Assembly (NCBI GenBank): GCA_002508425.1
Contig: DAKU01000066.1
Coordinates: 1-8,004 of the forward strand
From: Methanosarcinaceae archaeon UBA470
GTDB lineage: Archaea; Halobacteriota; Methanosarcinia; Methanosarcinales; Methanosarcinaceae
Direction: 5' to 3'
DNA length: 8,004 bases
Shown: positions 1 to 6,568 of the stretch, piece after piece
Numbering within the stretch: the stretch's first letter is position 1
How the letters are laid out: each line of letters opens with the position of its first letter
Notes under the pieces: generated by a model
Databases searched by the model: none
What the model saw: the letters and a program-made list of their open reading frames with translations, nothing else
What the model was told of the DNA's origin: nothing
Translations under genes and position numbers: made by a program

Positions 1-2
1 TG

Positions 3-947
3 CTATGCGAACCTGTAGAACCACCAAAGGGCGAGCTTGAGTACATCCACTACTTCTGCGGCAATACAGAGATCCCAACTGACCTGCAAACACGTGAATC
101 CCAGCGTGCTGCACTCTATAAGGCCAGTGCTTCGCTGGTTCGTGCTTACGCCAACATTGCCGATGAACTGGAAGCTGCAGGATACAACAGTTCAGGTATC
201 GTTCGCATTAAACAACAGCTGGACCATTACCTAAACATTAGAGAGATCATCCGCAGGGCCAGCGGTGAAACCCTTGACCTGAAAGCTTATGAAGCAGATA
301 TGCGCCACCTCATTGACACTTATATCGAAGCAGCAGAGCCTAGAAAGATATCTCCTTTTGACGACATGCCATTGCTGGACCTGATAGTAAAGACTGGGAT
401 CGATAAGGCCATTGCAGCCCATCTTGGCAACTTGAAAGGGAACACGACTGCTGTGGCAGAGACTATCGAGAACAACGTCCGCAGCAAGATCATCAAAGAG
501 CATCTGAACGATCCGGCTTATTATGAGAAGATGTCAGCTCTGCTGGATGAAATCATAGCTGCCAGAAAGGAAAAAGCCATCGAGTATGAAGAGTATTTGA
601 AACGTATAGCAGACCTGGTAAAGCAGGTGGAATCTGGCCATGCAGACGATACTCTGGAGGTACTGAAGACAAGTCCTGCACTGCGTGCCCTTTACAACAA
701 CCTGCAAAGTAACACAATGAGTACCGAGGCTATTGCAGAGAAGGAGGGTGAATATATAACCCCCAATGATCCAGTACTGAACTTGGCAGTGAAGATCGAT
801 GAAACAGTAAGACAAGTGCGTGCTGATGATTGGAGGGGTGTGGAACCTCGCGAAAGGGTTATCAAGCAGGCTCTGTTCGGTATTCTGAAAGATGTAGCCG
901 AGGTGGAACGTATCTTCCTTATAATTAAAGCACAGAAGGAATACTGA
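3..947 (+). CDS. hsdR: Type I restriction enzyme R subunit (HsdR), C-terminal part
   Basis: The frame is open from the left edge of the window and ends at a TGA at 945-947, giving 314 visible residues. The first in-frame ATG, at 300, is internal, because clear coding sequence precedes it. HsdR is the ATP-dependent translocase and endonuclease subunit of type I restriction-modification complexes and is normally about 1000 residues long, so only the last third is present. The nuclease and DEAD-box motor domains must lie to the left. The visible part is helical and charged and matches the C-terminal DUF3387-type region that contacts the methylase core. The most telling stretch is around visible residues 178-209 (LLDEIIAARKEKAIEYEEYL), a signature of this family. 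No frameshift is seen. hsdM and hsdS would be expected upstream. The family call is from memory of conserved sequence, without an alignment. Confidence 0.88.
   Translation, partial: LCEPVEPPKGELEYIHYFCGNTEIPTDLQTRESQRAALYKASASLVRAYANIADELEAAGYNSSGIVRIKQQLDHYLNIREIIRRASGETLDLKAYEADMRHLIDTYIEAAEPRKISPFDDMPLLDLIVKTGIDKAIAAHLGNLKGNTTAVAETIENNVRSKIIKEHLNDPAYYEKMSALLDEIIAARKEKAIEYEEYLKRIADLVKQVESGHADDTLEVLKTSPALRALYNNLQSNTMSTEAIAEKEGEYITPNDPVLNLAVKIDETVRQVRADDWRGVEPRERVIKQALFGILKDVAEVERIFLIIKAQKEY
936..940 (+). promoter_or_regulatory. Shine-Dalgarno site of the metallopeptidase gene
   Basis: AAGGA lies inside the last codons of hsdR, six bases before the ATG at 947. It supports that start and suggests translational coupling with hsdR. 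Confidence 0.5.
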
Positions 948-1663
948 TGGTCACTCAGATCGAGCTTGGTGACATCACGGTAGATGTGGTGCTCAAGGAT
1001 ATCAAGAACGTTCACCTGAGTGTGTATCCTCCTGCCGGGAAGGTTAGGATTTCTGCGCCACTAAGGATGGATATTGATACAATTCGCGTCTTTGCAATTT
1101 CCAAGCTGGGCTGGATCAAGCAGCAGCAAAGAAAGCTTCAGGAGCAGGAGCGTGAAACTCCCCGTGAGTATCTGGACCTTGAGAGCCATTTCGTATGGGG
1201 GAAACGATACTTGCTGAAGGTGATCGAGGTCGATGAAGCACCTGCAGTTAAATTGAAACACAGCAAAATGTTCCTGCAGGTACGCCCTGGAACTGATGAC
1301 AAAAAGAAGCAGGCTATTATTGATGCATGGTATCGCGAGCAGCTGAAAAAAGCAGTGCCCCCACTAATTGCAAAATGGGAAATACTGATGGGTGTGAAGG
1401 TAGAACGTTTCTTTGTGCGTAAAATGAAAACAAAGTGGGGAAGCTGTAACCATCGTGCATTTAGCATCCGGCTTAACACCTACCTTGCAAAGAAACCGAA
1501 GGATTGTCTCGAATACATTGTTGTACATGAAATGGCACATTTGTTAGAACCAACACATAATGCCAGGTTCATAGCACTGATGGACCAGTTCATGCCTAAA
1601 TGGCAGTTCTACCGGGACAAGTTGAACCGGCTACCTGTCAGCCATGAGAATTGGATTTATTGA
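947..1663 (+). CDS. YgjP/DUF45 (M48-like) zinc metallopeptidase-family protein linked to type I restriction system
   Basis: This is a 238-residue cytoplasmic protein with no signal peptide or membrane segment. It carries HEMAH at residues 194-198 with a third histidine at 204, the HExxH-x5-H zinc site of the YgjP/WLM/SprT-like clan. Upstream is KTKWGSC at 161-167, the conserved WGSC motif of DUF45. The length is normal for the family (about 230-240). The start codon overlaps the hsdR stop (TGATG), so the two genes are almost certainly co-transcribed and translationally coupled. DUF45 genes are often found beside type I restriction genes, but their role there is not established. Regulation of HsdR by proteolysis is an inference from the neighbourhood. 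Activities other than proteolysis have been proposed for E. coli YgjP, so the biochemical call should stay at family level. Confidence 0.88.
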   Translation: MVTQIELGDITVDVVLKDIKNVHLSVYPPAGKVRISAPLRMDIDTIRVFAISKLGWIKQQQRKLQEQERETPREYLDLESHFVWGKRYLLKVIEVDEAPAVKLKHSKMFLQVRPGTDDKKKQAIIDAWYREQLKKAVPPLIAKWEILMGVKVERFFVRKMKTKWGSCNHRAFSIRLNTYLAKKPKDCLEYIVVHEMAHLLEPTHNARFIALMDQFMPKWQFYRDKLNRLPVSHENWIY

Positions 1664-1701
1664 TGGAATCGATCTTTCATTAAAGGAAGTTTTTGATTCC
1701 A
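1664..1701 (+). terminator. Candidate terminator hairpin after the restriction operon
   Basis: TGGAATC (1664-1670), immediately after the metallopeptidase stop codon, is perfectly complementary to GATTCCA (1695-1701). The 24-base interior contains a second small stem, CTTT (1674-1677) with AAAG (1682-1685), and a T5 run at 1690-1694. A T-rich microsatellite follows at 1722. The position fits the end of a transcript. Archaeal termination depends mainly on U-tracts, so the hairpin may instead protect the 3' end. Confidence 0.45.
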
Positions 1702-1721
1702 CAAAGTCTGAAATAAATAGA

Positions 1722-1749
1722 ATTTATTTATTTATTTATTTATTTATTT
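1722..1749. repeat. (ATTT)7 microsatellite
   Basis: Seven perfect, uninterrupted copies of the tetramer ATTT, followed by one extra T at 1750. It lies in the spacer between the metallopeptidase gene and truD. The tract is T-rich on the plus strand and could act as a U-rich termination region for the upstream operon. Such tracts can change length by slippage. Confidence 0.95.
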
Positions 1750-1900
1750 TAACTGCTTCCATCTTGCTCTTCCCGGGGCGAAAGGCAACTTCGCAAAATA
1801 TTTTCGTTGGGCTATATAATGCATCCTTCTATATATTGTATATTAGTGCACATTATAAATATTTGGGGTATATAGTATCCACAAACGAAGGGATCTCATT

Positions 1901-1908
1901 GATATACT
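1901..1908 (+). promoter_or_regulatory. Candidate TATA box for truD
   Basis: GATATACT is centred about 25.5 bp before the ATG at 1930, the spacing expected of an archaeal TATA box serving a leaderless transcript. The match to the consensus is weak and several stronger AT-rich boxes lie further upstream, so a longer leader is also possible. No Shine-Dalgarno sequence precedes the ATG. Confidence 0.25.
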
Positions 1909-1929
1909 CCCAGAACTATAGAGCCTCTC

Positions 1930-3246
1930 ATGCAGGTACCTGAAACGGAACACATAATTGGTATGGAGTTATACACAACCACAGCTGAAGGTATTGGCGG
2001 AATACTCAGGCAGGAGCCGGAGGATTTTGTAGTAAATGAAATATCTGGCTGGGAAGTGGAAGATTCCGGAAAACACCTTATATTGGAACTTATCAAGAAG
2101 GATTGGGATACAAATCACATTATTAGGGACTTGTCAAGGGCGCTTGGGATCAGCCAGAAACGCATTGGTTTTGCAGGTACCAAAGACAAAAGAGCAATCA
2201 CCACCCAGCGTATCAGTATTTTTGATCTTTCTGAAGAAGCAGTTAATAAAATACACATGAAAGATGTGCAGCTAACCCCCATTGGGCGATACAGGAGATC
2301 TGTGGAGCTAGGGGATCTGCTAGGTAATAAATTCCAGATAACCATGCGCGATATAGCCCTTGAGAAAGATGAACTCAAGAAAAGAATGGATATTATTACT
2401 TCCGAGATACAGGCTATGGGTGGAGTGCCTAATTTCTTTGGAATACAGCGTTTTGGTGCAGTTAGGCCTGTAACACATCTGGTCGGAGAGGCACTGGTCA
2501 GGGGTTCAGCTGAAGAAGCAGCTATGATATACATTGCTGACAGTTTCAAAGACGAGCCGGAAGAAACAAGAGTTGCAAGGGATGAAGTAAAAAGCAGCAG
2601 AGACTTTGGACAGGGTCTGAAAACTTTCCCCCCACGCCTTCGGTATGAACGTGCTATGATGCACCATCTTGTAGAGCATCCTGAAGACTATATCGGTTCT
2701 TTTTCAATGTTAACAGAAAGTATGAGCAGAATGTTCGTACATGCATTCCAGTCATACATATTTAATCGAATAATCTGCGCAAGGATAAAAGCTGGAATTC
2801 CTCTTAACCAGGCAATTGAAGGGGACATCGTATGCTTTAAGAACAGCGACTCTCTGCCTGATTCTTCAAGAATACAGCGCGTCAATGCTGTGAACCTGGA
2901 TGGAATGAACAATCTTATAAAAAGAGGACGTGCATTCGTCACTGCACCACTTTTCGGATACGAAACCGAAATGGCTTCGGGTATTCCCGGAGAAATGGAA
3001 GCAGCAATAATAGATGAACTCAAACTGAAACCCGAAGATTTCAGGTTGCAGGAAATACCCACAATGTCTTCCCGTGGACAGAGAAGAGAGATCCTTCTCA
3101 ATGTGCAGCCGCAATTCGAGATCCAGGACGATGAACTTAACAAAGGGAAACAAAAAGTAATGGTGGATTTCTCTCTTCCTAAAGGAAGCTATGCCACTAC
3201 AGTACTACGTGAATATATGAAGGTGGAACCTCTTAAAATGAGCTAA
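1930..3246 (+). CDS. truD: tRNA pseudouridine(13) synthase TruD, archaeal type
   Basis: This 438-residue cytosolic enzyme isomerises uridine to pseudouridine at position 13 of tRNA. It belongs to the TruD/Pus7 family. The catalytic loop is AGTKDKRAITTQ (residues 82-93), with Asp86 as the expected catalytic aspartate. The family signature GGVPNFFGIQRFG is at 164-176 and marks the beginning of the TRUD insertion domain. The C-terminal LPKGSYATTVLREYMK (416-431) is the conserved end seen in archaeal and eukaryotic members. The length is normal for archaea. The ATG at 1930 is preferred because the resulting N-terminus (MQVPE) resembles methanosarcinal homologues as I remember them. An ATG at 1963 is the alternative. 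It is a stand-alone gene, followed within 20 bp by a new TATA-like box for the next gene. Confidence 0.96.
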   Translation: MQVPETEHIIGMELYTTTAEGIGGILRQEPEDFVVNEISGWEVEDSGKHLILELIKKDWDTNHIIRDLSRALGISQKRIGFAGTKDKRAITTQRISIFDLSEEAVNKIHMKDVQLTPIGRYRRSVELGDLLGNKFQITMRDIALEKDELKKRMDIITSEIQAMGGVPNFFGIQRFGAVRPVTHLVGEALVRGSAEEAAMIYIADSFKDEPEETRVARDEVKSSRDFGQGLKTFPPRLRYERAMMHHLVEHPEDYIGSFSMLTESMSRMFVHAFQSYIFNRIICARIKAGIPLNQAIEGDIVCFKNSDSLPDSSRIQRVNAVNLDGMNNLIKRGRAFVTAPLFGYETEMASGIPGEMEAAIIDELKLKPEDFRLQEIPTMSSRGQRREILLNVQPQFEIQDDELNKGKQKVMVDFSLPKGSYATTVLREYMKVEPLKMS

Positions 3247-3250
3247 CACC

Positions 3251-3260
3251 TTTTTAAATA
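3251..3260 (+). promoter_or_regulatory. TATA box of the acetyltransferase gene
   Basis: TTTTTAAATA lies just after the truD stop codon. The TTTAAATA core (3253-3260) is centred 26.5 bp before the ATG at 3283. This is the archaeal TATA-to-start-site distance, so transcription should begin at or next to that ATG. This argues against the GTG at 3265 as the real start, because it would lie upstream of the transcript. Confidence 0.5.
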
Positions 3261-3282
3261 GAAAGTGAGAATATTATTTGTC

Positions 3283-4143
3283 ATGGATAAGGATTTGGAT
3301 ATAGTAAAAGACTTGAATATCCGCATAATGAGCCGGGAAGAGGTACAGTTTGCAATTGATATGGCAGCTTCTGAAGGCTGGAATCCCGGACTCTATGACG
3401 GAGACCTTTTTTATGAGGCTGACAATAACGGTTTTTTCATAGCAGAGTTTGAAGGCAAGCCAGTAGGCTGTGCCTCTGCTGTGGCATATGATGACAAATT
3501 TGGTTTTTTGGGGCTCTATGTGGTCAAACCCGAATTCCAGAATAAAGGTATAGGCATGAAACTAACCGAAAAATGCATGGAATACATGGGAGACAGAAAT
3601 ATCGGGCTTGATGGTGTTGTAGAGAATGAAGAGAAATACCAGAAAGTTATGAAATTCAGATCATCTTACAGCAACCTGCGTTTTGAAGGAAAAGGTGGAG
3701 GAACAATCCCGGATGGGCTGGTAAAGATCTCCGAAGTGCCTTTTGACAAGCTCCTTAAGTATGACAGGAGAATGTTTCCTGCTCCTCGTTCCGGTTTTCT
3801 GAAGGAATGGATAAATCAGCCAGATTCTTATGCCTGTGCAGCCCTTGAAGGCGGAGAGCTCAAAGGGTATGGCGTGATTAGAAAATGTTGGACAGGTCAT
3901 AAAATAGGCCCTCTTTTTGCGGATGACAAAGCTACAGCAGAGAAAATATTCAGGGCACTTAGAGCTTCAGCTCCAAAAGAGAACATTTATCTTGACATCC
4001 CGGAGCCCAATAGAGAAGCAATGGAAATAGCAAAGAAATACAATATGAATTTGATGTTTAAGACTATACGTATGTACAGTCAAAAAGAGCCTGATATAGA
4101 GCTTGATAAGGTCTATGGGGTTACGAGTTTCGAACTTGGGTAA
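3283..4143 (+). CDS. Two-domain GNAT family N-acetyltransferase
   Basis: The protein has 286 residues from the ATG at 3283. A GTG at 3265 would add six residues, but it lies before the transcription start predicted from the TATA box at 3251-3260. The N-terminal half is a GNAT domain. The acetyl-CoA-binding motif A is visible as LYVVKPEFQNKGIGMKL (about residues 78-94), with the Q-x-x-G-x-G core QNKGIG at 86-91. The C-terminal half, from about residue 155, resembles the degenerate second GNAT domain (Acetyltransf_18 type) of YitH-like acetyltransferases, including a YDRRMFPAPRSGFLKEW-like stretch. Members transfer an acetyl group from acetyl-CoA to an amine. The substrate cannot be read from the sequence. 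The protein is cytosolic, with no membrane segment. The gene converges with the deaminase gene, with 51 bp between their stops. Confidence 0.87.
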   Translation: MDKDLDIVKDLNIRIMSREEVQFAIDMAASEGWNPGLYDGDLFYEADNNGFFIAEFEGKPVGCASAVAYDDKFGFLGLYVVKPEFQNKGIGMKLTEKCMEYMGDRNIGLDGVVENEEKYQKVMKFRSSYSNLRFEGKGGGTIPDGLVKISEVPFDKLLKYDRRMFPAPRSGFLKEWINQPDSYACAALEGGELKGYGVIRKCWTGHKIGPLFADDKATAEKIFRALRASAPKENIYLDIPEPNREAMEIAKKYNMNLMFKTIRMYSQKEPDIELDKVYGVTSFELG

Positions 4144-4152
4144 GGACAGAAT

Positions 4153-4158
4153 AAAAAA
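4153..4158 (-). terminator. U-tract terminator candidate for the deaminase gene
   Basis: An A6 run on the plus strand gives a T6 run on the minus strand, about 37-42 bases after the deaminase stop codon. A run of this kind is the main termination signal in archaea. No stable hairpin was seen beside it. Confidence 0.35.
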
Positions 4159-4194
4159 GGAATGAACAGGGCAGTCAGGTTGTGACTATTGGAT

Positions 4195-4626
4195 TCATTT
4201 CCCTATATCTTCGTACCAGAGATCTGGTCTATCCTTGATGAATTTACTCATCATTTCTATACACTCTGAGATACCCAGGTCTGTTACCTCTATTCCATGC
4301 TCTCTCATGAATTCAGGACCACCGGAGAAATTCACTGATTCTCCTACAATTACTTTTTTAATGCCAAACTGAACAGCAGCACCTGCACATAAATAACAGG
4401 GCATCAATGTTGAATAAAGGATGGTATCACTATAAGTGCCGATACGTCCTGCATTACGTATGCAGACTATTTCAGCATGTGCCAGGGGATCATTCTCTTG
4501 CACTCTCATGTTGTGTCCCCTGCCAATTATTTTTCCATTTCTTACAAGTACAGACCCAATGGGAATACCACCTTCAGCAAGCCCTTTTTTTGCTTCCTCT
4601 ATGGCAGTTTGCATAAAAATGTCCAT
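4195..4626 (-). CDS. Yeast-type cytosine deaminase (cytidine/deoxycytidylate deaminase superfamily)
   Basis: This 143-residue cytosolic zinc deaminase has the superfamily motifs HAE (His50, catalytic Glu52) and PCYLC (Cys77 and Cys80 as zinc ligands). Beyond these it matches yeast Fcy1 cytosine deaminase in residues that shape the substrate pocket: GHNMR with Asn39, the VNF motif with Phe100, and a C-terminal WYEDIGK (Trp137, Asp140) that closely parallels WFEDIGE in yeast. This makes cytosine to uracil deamination (pyrimidine salvage) more likely than tRNA adenosine deamination (TadA) or guanine deamination. Yeast has HGE where this has HAE, a common superfamily variation. The start is well supported by a Shine-Dalgarno site eight bases upstream. 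It lies 63 bp after the Cache lipoprotein gene on the same strand and may be read from its own promoter or by read-through. Confidence 0.85.
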   Translation of the reverse strand: MDIFMQTAIEEAKKGLAEGGIPIGSVLVRNGKIIGRGHNMRVQENDPLAHAEIVCIRNAGRIGTYSDTILYSTLMPCYLCAGAAVQFGIKKVIVGESVNFSGGPEFMREHGIEVTDLGISECIEMMSKFIKDRPDLWYEDIGK

Positions 4627-4634
4627 AACCGTTT

Positions 4635-4639
4635 CCTCC
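4635..4639 (-). promoter_or_regulatory. Shine-Dalgarno site of the deaminase gene
   Basis: CCTCC on the plus strand reads GGAGG on the minus strand, eight bases before the ATG at 4626. It is the strongest ribosome-binding site in the window and fixes the deaminase start. Confidence 0.7.
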
Positions 4640-4676
4640 GAATTTAATGTGTATAGTTACTATAAACTTAAGTTCG

Positions 4677-4684
4677 ATAATAAA
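4677..4684 (-). promoter_or_regulatory. Possible TATA box of the deaminase gene
   Basis: TTTATTAT on the minus strand would place transcription start near 4654, giving a leader of about 28 bases that contains the GGAGG site. A second candidate, TTTATAGT (4659-4666), would leave almost no leader and start inside the ribosome-binding site, so it fits less well. Confidence 0.25.
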
Positions 4685-4689
4685 TGAAC

Positions 4690-6498
4690 TCATCCGGAAA
4701 CCGGAGAGGGGATAGATGCCTCCTCTCCAGTGATTTCGCTCAAATATACACCTGAACCGACCCACCAGTTGTCATCTACCGGGAGGACATATCCGATCTT
4801 CAGCTCTTCTTTGTTCTCATTATCGGGGTTTGGCCAGATGAATACTACATAACCGCCACCTGAGTGTGCGGTCTCGGCCAATGCTCGGATAGTCTCCATA
4901 CCAAATGAATCACGTTTCTCGATAAGACTGGATCCGATTTTCTCTGGCAGGTAGGGGTGGGCCAGAAGAGTACCATTGTAATCGTAGGCGTAGATATAGT
5001 GCCCTTCTTCATTTACAAACATTCCGGAGCGGTTTGAGATCTCAGCAAATGCACTGGCAGATCCTTTCTCACGTCCATAAGCTGCACAGTCTTCCACGAG
5101 TTTTGTCATCTCCGATAAGACATCCGGCTGGCCGGAGTCTGCAGACTCGATATCTGATAAGTATATTCCTGATCCGATCCACCATTTTTCTCCAACAGGG
5201 TAGACATAGCCAATCTTCGGTTCGTAGGTATCCCGTGCCTTCTCATCAATAACTCCACTCTCAGGTGCAGGGTACATGTAGGCGATGAAACCGCCGCCAT
5301 TAGACGCGGTGTAAGCACCAATTTGTATCATTGGTAGTCCCCGTACATCGGTCCAGTTCGACCGGTTAGTTCTGACCAGCTCTGGTTGGTATGGGTGTGC
5401 AAGGAGTGTGCCGTTGTAATTGTAGGCATAGATATATTCATTGTCACGGGAAAACTCTCCGTCCTTTTTCGAAAATTCAGAAAGAGCCGCCTGCTCTCCG
5501 ACAGCAGTCGCATATTCTGAGGCATTCTTTACAAACTCAGCCAGGTCATTTGTTGTCATCTTTTGATCTGCTTCTGAGAGGTAGATACCTGCACCTAGCC
5601 ACCACGTTTCGTCTACCTTCTGGACGTAACTCATCTTGGGTTCAAGGGTCATATTGTGGGCTGGGTTGTAATAATGGTAGAAAATGAAACCTCCACCTTG
5701 CTGTGCTAAGAGGATCTCTACCTGAGTATAGTTCACTCCGTAAGGATCCTGAAGATCTGAGAGGTCAGTTCCGATCAGCTGGGGCTGATAGGGGAGCGAC
5801 AGAGTAGTCCCATTATAATCGAAGGCATAGATATAGAGATTGTCACGGATGAAAGTTCCATTCCGATCGTTGAATTCCTTGATTGCAGCATCCTTTCCAT
5901 TCTTCTTAGCATAATCAATCGCTTCATCTACAAAAGATTTCAGGCTCTCTCTTGTCTGGAGATCTGTCCCTTCTTTAACAATCAGTGAATCCTCCTGAGG
6001 ATCGTAGATACCTGCACCGATGAGCCATCCGGAGTCTACCATCATCACGTAGCTGAGCTTTTGTTTGATGGCGAAGTTATCTGCAGGGTCTGCATATAGA
6101 TACCGGATGAAACCTCCGCCGGACTGTGCGGTTGTGACAGCGTCCTGAATATATTTCGTACCATTTGCGTCCGTCATGTTCCAGCGGTTAGTTCCGAGAA
6201 CTTCGGGCTGGAAGGGAAGAGCTAGTGTGTCGCCTTTGGAGTCATAGGCGAAGATATAAAGTTCGCCATCAACGAACTGCCCAGTCTGGTTATTGAATTC
6301 ACGAAGAGCAGCTTCTTGACCATGTAACTGCGCATACTCATAAGCTTTCTCGACAAAAGCAACAACTTCTTCCGGAGATGCAGAGGAAGCATTAGACGAT
6401 TGATTCTGGGGTAAATTTATTTCGTTGTCTGTACAGCCGGCACCAAGGATGGCTACCGTCACAAGTGTAACAATAATAAAAAGTGTATACTTTTTCAT
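4690..6498 (-). CDS. Exported lipoprotein with four tandem single-Cache (sCache_2-like) domains
   Basis: The 602-residue protein starts MKKY, followed by a hydrophobic stretch (residues 4-20) and a lipobox-like LGAGC at 18-22. Cys22 should be lipidated and the rest exposed outside the cell. A Ser/Asn-rich linker (about 31-42) follows. Four repeats of about 140 residues make up nearly all the remainder: about 43-167, 183-308, 317-448 and 458-587. Each has a helical lead, a YIxAYD-type strand (81, 222, 355, 501), a GGGF/Y turn (127, 268, 401, 547) and a closing GAGIY or GSGIY/GSGVY (161, 302, 442, 581). This is the pattern of extracellular single-Cache domains, which bind small ligands in sensors and chemoreceptors. 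No kinase, HAMP, methyl-accepting or C-terminal membrane segment is present, so any signal output needs a partner. The ligand is unknown. A TATA-like box sits 26 bp before the ATG and no Shine-Dalgarno site is seen, suggesting a leaderless mRNA. Confidence 0.88.
   Translation of the reverse strand: MKKYTLFIIVTLVTVAILGAGCTDNEINLPQNQSSNASSASPEEVVAFVEKAYEYAQLHGQEAALREFNNQTGQFVDGELYIFAYDSKGDTLALPFQPEVLGTNRWNMTDANGTKYIQDAVTTAQSGGGFIRYLYADPADNFAIKQKLSYVMMVDSGWLIGAGIYDPQEDSLIVKEGTDLQTRESLKSFVDEAIDYAKKNGKDAAIKEFNDRNGTFIRDNLYIYAFDYNGTTLSLPYQPQLIGTDLSDLQDPYGVNYTQVEILLAQQGGGFIFYHYYNPAHNMTLEPKMSYVQKVDETWWLGAGIYLSEADQKMTTNDLAEFVKNASEYATAVGEQAALSEFSKKDGEFSRDNEYIYAYNYNGTLLAHPYQPELVRTNRSNWTDVRGLPMIQIGAYTASNGGGFIAYMYPAPESGVIDEKARDTYEPKIGYVYPVGEKWWIGSGIYLSDIESADSGQPDVLSEMTKLVEDCAAYGREKGSASAFAEISNRSGMFVNEEGHYIYAYDYNGTLLAHPYLPEKIGSSLIEKRDSFGMETIRALAETAHSGGGYVVFIWPNPDNENKEELKIGYVLPVDDNWWVGSGVYLSEITGEEASIPSPVSG
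4693..4705 (-). terminator. Small GC-rich hairpin at the end of the Cache lipoprotein gene
   Basis: TCCGG and CCGGA form a perfect 5-bp stem with a 3-base loop, ending next to the stop codon at 4690-4692. The sequence after it on the minus strand is AT-rich but lacks a long T run. It could be a weak terminator or simply the consequence of the codons used. Confidence 0.2.
4738..6372 (-). repeat. Four in-gene tandem repeats encoding the Cache domains
   Basis: The units lie at about 5998-6372, 5575-5952, 5155-5550 and 4738-5127. The conserved GxGxY motif recurs every 141, 140 and 139 codons. Similarity is still visible in the DNA: GGCATAGATATA occurs in units two and three (about 5823 and 5425), each close to ATTGTCACGG, and unit four has the related GGCGTAGATATA near 4986. 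Units three and four share the protein stretch YNGTLLAHPY, so they may stem from the latest duplication. Confidence 0.85.
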
Positions 6499-6519
6499 GC
6501 ATAAAAGTCACAGTATCTA

Positions 6520-6527
6520 CTTATAAA
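6520..6527 (-). promoter_or_regulatory. TATA box of the four-Cache lipoprotein gene
   Basis: TTTATAAG on the minus strand is a good archaeal TATA match, centred about 25.5 bp before the ATG at 6498. Transcription should start at or within a base or two of the start codon, which agrees with the lack of a Shine-Dalgarno sequence. Confidence 0.5.
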
Positions 6528-6568
6528 TCCATGGCATGAAATAAAATAGGGGGGCACTCATAATATCC

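Larger units (their letters stand above)
1664..1929. other. AT-rich intergenic region before truD
   Basis: These 266 bases hold the candidate terminator hairpin, the (ATTT)7 tract, and a series of TATA-like stretches (CTATATAAT at 1812-1820, ATTATAAAT at 1852-1860, GTATATAG at 1868-1875, GATATACT at 1901-1908). A frame of 99 codons crosses the region, but it is built largely from the microsatellite and does not look like a gene. No tRNA or other RNA gene was recognised. Confidence 0.6.

Noticed and set aside
300..947. The ATG at 300 as a separate gene start
   Set aside because: The frame is open from position 3 and reads as continuous HsdR C-terminal sequence through this codon.
1644..1943. 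A 99-codon plus-strand frame spanning the spacer before truD, with a hydrophobic stretch that resembles a membrane segment
   Set aside because: It overlaps the ends of both neighbouring genes, its hydrophobic stretch is produced by the ATTT microsatellite, and no ribosome-binding site precedes it. The sequence resembles no family I know.
3265..3282. GTG at 3265 as the acetyltransferase start
   Set aside because: It lies only five bases after the TATA box at 3251-3260, upstream of the expected transcription start. The ATG at 3283 fits better, although the longer form cannot be excluded.
4407..4687. Plus-strand frames opposite the deaminase gene
   Set aside because: They are antisense shadows of a gene with all catalytic motifs and a strong ribosome-binding site on the minus strand.
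5034..5687. Frames on both strands overlapping the four-Cache gene
   Set aside because: They run against or out of frame with a 602-codon gene with a regular repeat pattern, and their translations look random.
4738..6372. CRISPR-like or non-coding repeat array
   Set aside because: The repeats are long, diverged and in frame, and encode repeated protein domains. There are no short identical repeats with spacers.
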